A stretch of DNA of 64,000 nt from contig NZ_JAHKRO010000006.1 of NCBI RefSeq assembly GCF_019396325.1, positions 122,149-186,148 on the forward strand, read 5' to 3'. The notes beneath the pieces are model-generated. The model was given only the letters and a program-made list of their open reading frames with translations, was not told the DNA's origin and ran no database searches. The stretch is from Nonomuraea ceibae (GTDB lineage: Bacteria > Actinomycetota > Actinomycetes > Streptosporangiales > Streptosporangiaceae). The translations under genes were made by a program, and so were the position numbers. This document shows positions 61,164 through 64,000 of this stretch, one piece after another (position 1 is the stretch's first letter; each line of letters begins with the position of its first letter).

Positions 61164-62044
61164 CAGTACTGCACCTCCCCGCGCCGCCCGGCCCGGAGCT
61201 GGACGAGCGTGAAGGCGACGATCACGATCAGCAGCAGCACCGACTGCGCCGAGGCGTAGCCGAAGTCGCGGGCACGGAAGGCGACGTTGAAGATGTGGAA
61301 CACCGACAGGTCGGTGGCGTCGCCCGGCCCGCCGTTGGTGATGATGTACGCCTGCCCGAACGCCTGGAGCCCGGAGATCACCGCCATCACCGACACGAAC
61401 AGCGTCGTCGGCGCGAGCAGCGGCAGCGTGATCCGCCAGAACCGGTGCCACGCGTCGGCCCCGTCGATCTTCGCCGCCTCGTGGAACGTCTCGGGGATGC
61501 CCTGCAGCCCGGCCAGGAACAGCACCATCGTGTAGCCGACGCTCTGCCACAGCGTGACGGCGGCGATGGTCAGCAGCGGGCTGGTGTTGAGCCACTGCTG
61601 CTCCGGCAGCCCGAGGGCGGCCAGCGTCCGGTTGAGCACGCCGAGCTCCGGGTCGAGGATGTTGCGCCAGAGCAGCCCGACGATCGCCACCGACGTCAGG
61701 TAGGGCACGAGCAGCATCACCCGGAACGCCACCCGCCCCCTGAGCGGCTGGTCCAGCGCCATCGCCAGGCCCAGCCCGAGCACGATCGACCCGGCCACCA
61801 CGATCAGCGCGAACCCGCCGGTGACCAGGAACGAGTGCCGCACCGCCGGATCGGCCAGCGCCTGGGTGTAGTTGCCCAGCCCGGCGAACCGGTCCGCGGA
61901 CGGCCCCGTCATCAGGCTCGTGGAGACCACGTTCCCGATCGGCAGGTAGAAGAAGGCGGCGAAGAACAGGATCGCCGGCAGCAGGAACAGGTAGGCGGTG
62001 CGGGCATACCGGGCGGAGAGCGTACGCGGGCGCAGCACGCTCAT
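61163..62044 (-). CDS. Sugar ABC transporter permease (MalF type)
   Basis: 293 aa, six helices, EAA motif TFHEAAKIDGADAWHRFWRI. Starts in an ATGA overlap with the substrate-binding gene, so translational coupling along the operon. Confidence 0.92.
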   Translation of the reverse strand: MSVLRPRTLSARYARTAYLFLLPAILFFAAFFYLPIGNVVSTSLMTGPSADRFAGLGNYTQALADPAVRHSFLVTGGFALIVVAGSIVLGLGLAMALDQPLRGRVAFRVMLLVPYLTSVAIVGLLWRNILDPELGVLNRTLAALGLPEQQWLNTSPLLTIAAVTLWQSVGYTMVLFLAGLQGIPETFHEAAKIDGADAWHRFWRITLPLLAPTTLFVSVMAVISGLQAFGQAYIITNGGPGDATDLSVFHIFNVAFRARDFGYASAQSVLLLIVIVAFTLVQLRAGRRGEVQY

Positions 62045-63306
62045 TTCAGGTAACCCCGGGCCGCCTCGGCGAACTTCTCGACGGCCGCCGCGGCGGGCTC
62101 GTTCTGGATGAGCACCGACTGGTACATCTTCTTCAGCTCGTCGTCGAAGCGCCCGAACTGCCCGGTCAGCCGGATCTCCTGGCTGGCGTCGCGGGCCATG
62201 CCGAGCGCGTCGGCGAACGCCTTGATCCCCGGGTCGGCCTGCACCTCGGGCAGCTCCGCCCAGGAGAGGCGCGGCATAAGCATGCCGACCTCCTTGGTGG
62301 CGGCCCGCTCGACCTCCAGCGCGGTGATCCGCTTGACGAAGTCCCATGACAGGTCCGGCCTGCGTGCCTTGGCCGGGACGAACACGCTGGTCCCGGCCGC
62401 GTTCGTGGCCTGCTCGCGGCCCTTGAGCGGGGCCGCGTAGCCGACCTCGATGTCGGGGCTGGTCTGCTTGATCGGCCCCAGGTCCCACGGCCCGGTGATG
62501 ATCATCGCGGCCCTCTTGGCGGAGAACAGCTTCTGCGGCCCCGAGTAGTCGGTGCCCGACACCGGCACCGGCGCGACCTTGTGCTTGTGCACCAGCTCGG
62601 CCTGGAAGCGCATCGCCTCCACGGCCGCGTCGTGCGGCACCAGCACGCCCTTGGTCGCCGGGTCGTAGTAGCGCACGCCGTTCTGCATCAGCCACGGCCC
62701 GGCGTAGCCGTGGTCCTGGTTGAGCGCGATGCCGTACACGTCGCCCTTGGTGAGCTTCCCGGCCGCCTCCAGCAGCTCCTCCCAGGTGGTGGGCGGCTCG
62801 ACGCCGGCCGCGTCCAGCATGCCCTTGTTGTAGAGCAGCAGCGTGCACGTCAGGTGGAGCTGCACGCCGTACACCTGGCCCTGGTACGAGTTCCGCTCGA
62901 CGGTGACGGGACGCCAGTCGGACGGGAAGCCCATCGCCCGGCCGTCACGGTCGACGTACTCCTGCAGCGACAGGGCGTTGCCGGAGATCGCGAAGTCCTG
63001 GACCCAGCCGCCGGGCTCCTCGACCACGTCGGGCACGCTGCCGGAGGCGAAGTCGGCCAGCAGGCGGGTGCGCAGGTCGGGCCACTGGTACTTCTGGAAG
63101 TTGACCTTGACCTGGTGGGCCTGCTCGAACTCGGCGATCACCTTGCGGTAGGCCTGGTAGTCGTGGCCGGCGTTCCAGTAGACGGTGAACGTGCCGGGCT
63201 CGGCGGACGGGGCGGGCGGGGCGCCGGCGCAGGCGTTCAGGAGGGGGACGGCGGCGGCGGCCGACGCCAGGCGGAGCAGGTCGCGGCGGGAGAGGGCGGG
63301 GGACAT
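62041..63306 (-). CDS. Sugar ABC transporter substrate-binding lipoprotein (CUT1, Tat signal)
   Basis: 421 aa. Twin-arginine signal SRRDLLRLASAAAAVPLLNAC with lipobox Cys26, then FTVYWNAGHDYQAYRKVI and KYQWPDLRTRLLADFASG of the MalE-like fold. AGAAGGG precedes the ATG. 15 nt after the LacI gene; no ATPase gene in the operon, so a shared MsiK-type ATPase elsewhere is expected, as is usual in actinomycetes. Confidence 0.91.
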   Translation of the reverse strand: MSPALSRRDLLRLASAAAAVPLLNACAGAPPAPSAEPGTFTVYWNAGHDYQAYRKVIAEFEQAHQVKVNFQKYQWPDLRTRLLADFASGSVPDVVEEPGGWVQDFAISGNALSLQEYVDRDGRAMGFPSDWRPVTVERNSYQGQVYGVQLHLTCTLLLYNKGMLDAAGVEPPTTWEELLEAAGKLTKGDVYGIALNQDHGYAGPWLMQNGVRYYDPATKGVLVPHDAAVEAMRFQAELVHKHKVAPVPVSGTDYSGPQKLFSAKRAAMIITGPWDLGPIKQTSPDIEVGYAAPLKGREQATNAAGTSVFVPAKARRPDLSWDFVKRITALEVERAATKEVGMLMPRLSWAELPEVQADPGIKAFADALGMARDASQEIRLTGQFGRFDDELKKMYQSVLIQNEPAAAAVEKFAEAARGYLK

Positions 63307-63321
63307 CTCATCGGTTCCCTT

Positions 63322-64000
63322 CTAGGAAGAGCCCCGGCGCAGGAACGCCCAGGAGCGGACGATCTCGCGGTCGGGCAGTGGCTCGTCGGCCTGGAGGCGG
63401 TCGAAGAGCAGGCGCACGACGTCGGTGTAGTCGTGCCTGAGCGGGCCAACGGTGCTGAGCTGCGGGTTGGCGATGAGTCCTTCGTCGATGTTGCCGACGC
63501 CGACCACGGCGACGTCGTCGGGCACGCGCAGCCCGGCGTCCCTGGCGGCCCAGATCGTGCTGATCGCGGCCCGGTCGCTGGCCGCGAAGATCGCGTCGGG
63601 CGGCTCCGGGCCGCGCAGCAGCGCGGTGGCCGCCTGGTAGGCGCCAACGCGGTCGTCCGCGCCGGGCACCACGATCCGGCGCGCCGGGTCGACGCCGTGC
63701 CGGTCGAGCGCGGTGGTGTAGCCGAGCAGCCGGCCGGCGGGCCGCTCGCGGTAGAGCTCGTAGCGCTGGGCCAGGAACGCGATGCGCCGCCGGCCCTGCG
63801 CGATCAGGTGCTCGACCGCCTCGGCGCACGCCTCGGCCTCCGGCGTCCGTACGACGTCGCAGCCCGGAGGCACGTTCTCCTGGCCGATGACCACGGTCGG
63901 CATGCGGGTGGCGACGACCGATGACAGCAGGTCCTCGGTGAGGTGGTCGCCGACGGCGTGGATCAGCACGCCGTCGGCGATGCCGCCGCGTTGCACGTCG
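63322..64000 (-). CDS. LacI-family transcriptional regulator, C-terminal part (runs off window)
   Basis: About 226 visible residues of the effector domain: DGVLIHAVGDHLTEDLLSS, PTVVIGQENVPPGCD, HLIAQGRRRIAFLAQR, PDAIFAASDRAAISTI, DDVAVVGVGNIDEG. The helix-turn-helix end lies beyond 64000. First visible gene of the sugar-uptake/sulfatase operon and its probable regulator. Confidence 0.9.
   Translation of the reverse strand, partial: DVQRGGIADGVLIHAVGDHLTEDLLSSVVATRMPTVVIGQENVPPGCDVVRTPEAEACAEAVEHLIAQGRRRIAFLAQRYELYRERPAGRLLGYTTALDRHGVDPARRIVVPGADDRVGAYQAATALLRGPEPPDAIFAASDRAAISTIWAARDAGLRVPDDVAVVGVGNIDEGLIANPQLSTVGPLRHDYTDVVRLLFDRLQADEPLPDREIVRSWAFLRRGSS

Overview
The window is very GC-rich, almost every gene shows strong GC bias at third codon positions, and GTG/TTG starts are common. 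Together with geosmin synthase, a Spo0M homologue, CBM2-tagged cellulases and a CebR-type regulator, this points to a sporulating, plant-polymer-degrading actinomycete. Streptosporangiaceae (Nonomuraea-like) is my guess from gene style, not a demonstrated assignment. I see no IS elements, phage genes, CRISPR arrays, tRNA or rRNA genes.

Region 1 (1-4.9 kb, minus strand) is a terpenoid nanocompartment operon in the order polyprenyl diphosphate synthase, Family 2B encapsulin, second Family 2B encapsulin, geosmin synthase. The geosmin synthase is cut by the window edge. This is the most notable system here: the geosmin enzyme is placed directly behind two divergent, cyclic-nucleotide-domain-bearing shell proteins.

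Region 2 (5-9.3 kb) holds housekeeping or accessory genes: a zinc alcohol dehydrogenase, an NAD(P)-dependent epimerase, a HATPase regulator, a FolP2-like dihydropteroate synthase paralogue and a DUF1992 protein.

Region 3 (9.3-24.8 kb) is a compact cellulose/mannan degradation locus. It encodes a GH6 cellobiohydrolase, a GH48 exocellulase, a Cel9A-type GH9 processive endoglucanase, a GH5 mannanase, an AA10 lytic polysaccharide monooxygenase with a co-transcribed His-rich exported protein, and a GH12 endoglucanase. Nearly all carry CBM2 modules. A LacI/CebR-type repressor overlaps a membrane Ser/Thr kinase gene. Three perfect 14-bp CebR-type operators lie in front of GH6, GH48 and the repressor itself. 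A second 11-bp palindrome is shared by the GH6/GH48 and LPMO/GH12 divergent promoters.

Region 4 (24.8-33.2 kb) contains a class A PBP, MarR and STAS regulators, Spo0M, a coupled glycosyltransferase/sulfotransferase pair and a KtrB/KtrA potassium uptake pair.

Region 5 (33.2-51 kb) contains a sialidase-like protein and three ECF sigma factors, each coupled to a single-pass membrane protein gene; one of these has a free secreted paralogue. It also contains a HAD-phosphatase/HerA-like ATPase fusion, a phytase-like esterase, an MFS gene whose first helix is cut off by an in-frame stop, small enzymes, a solo cytochrome oxidase subunit I and a DUF1206 protein.

Region 6 (51-64 kb) contains a ribose/xylose-type ABC importer, a divergent amidase / GHL10 glycosidase pair that share a golvesin-type C-terminal domain, a small basic 48-aa protein, a P-loop kinase-like protein, and a LacI - SBP - permease - permease - sulfatase operon, probably for a sulfated or otherwise modified sugar. 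The LacI gene is cut by the window edge.
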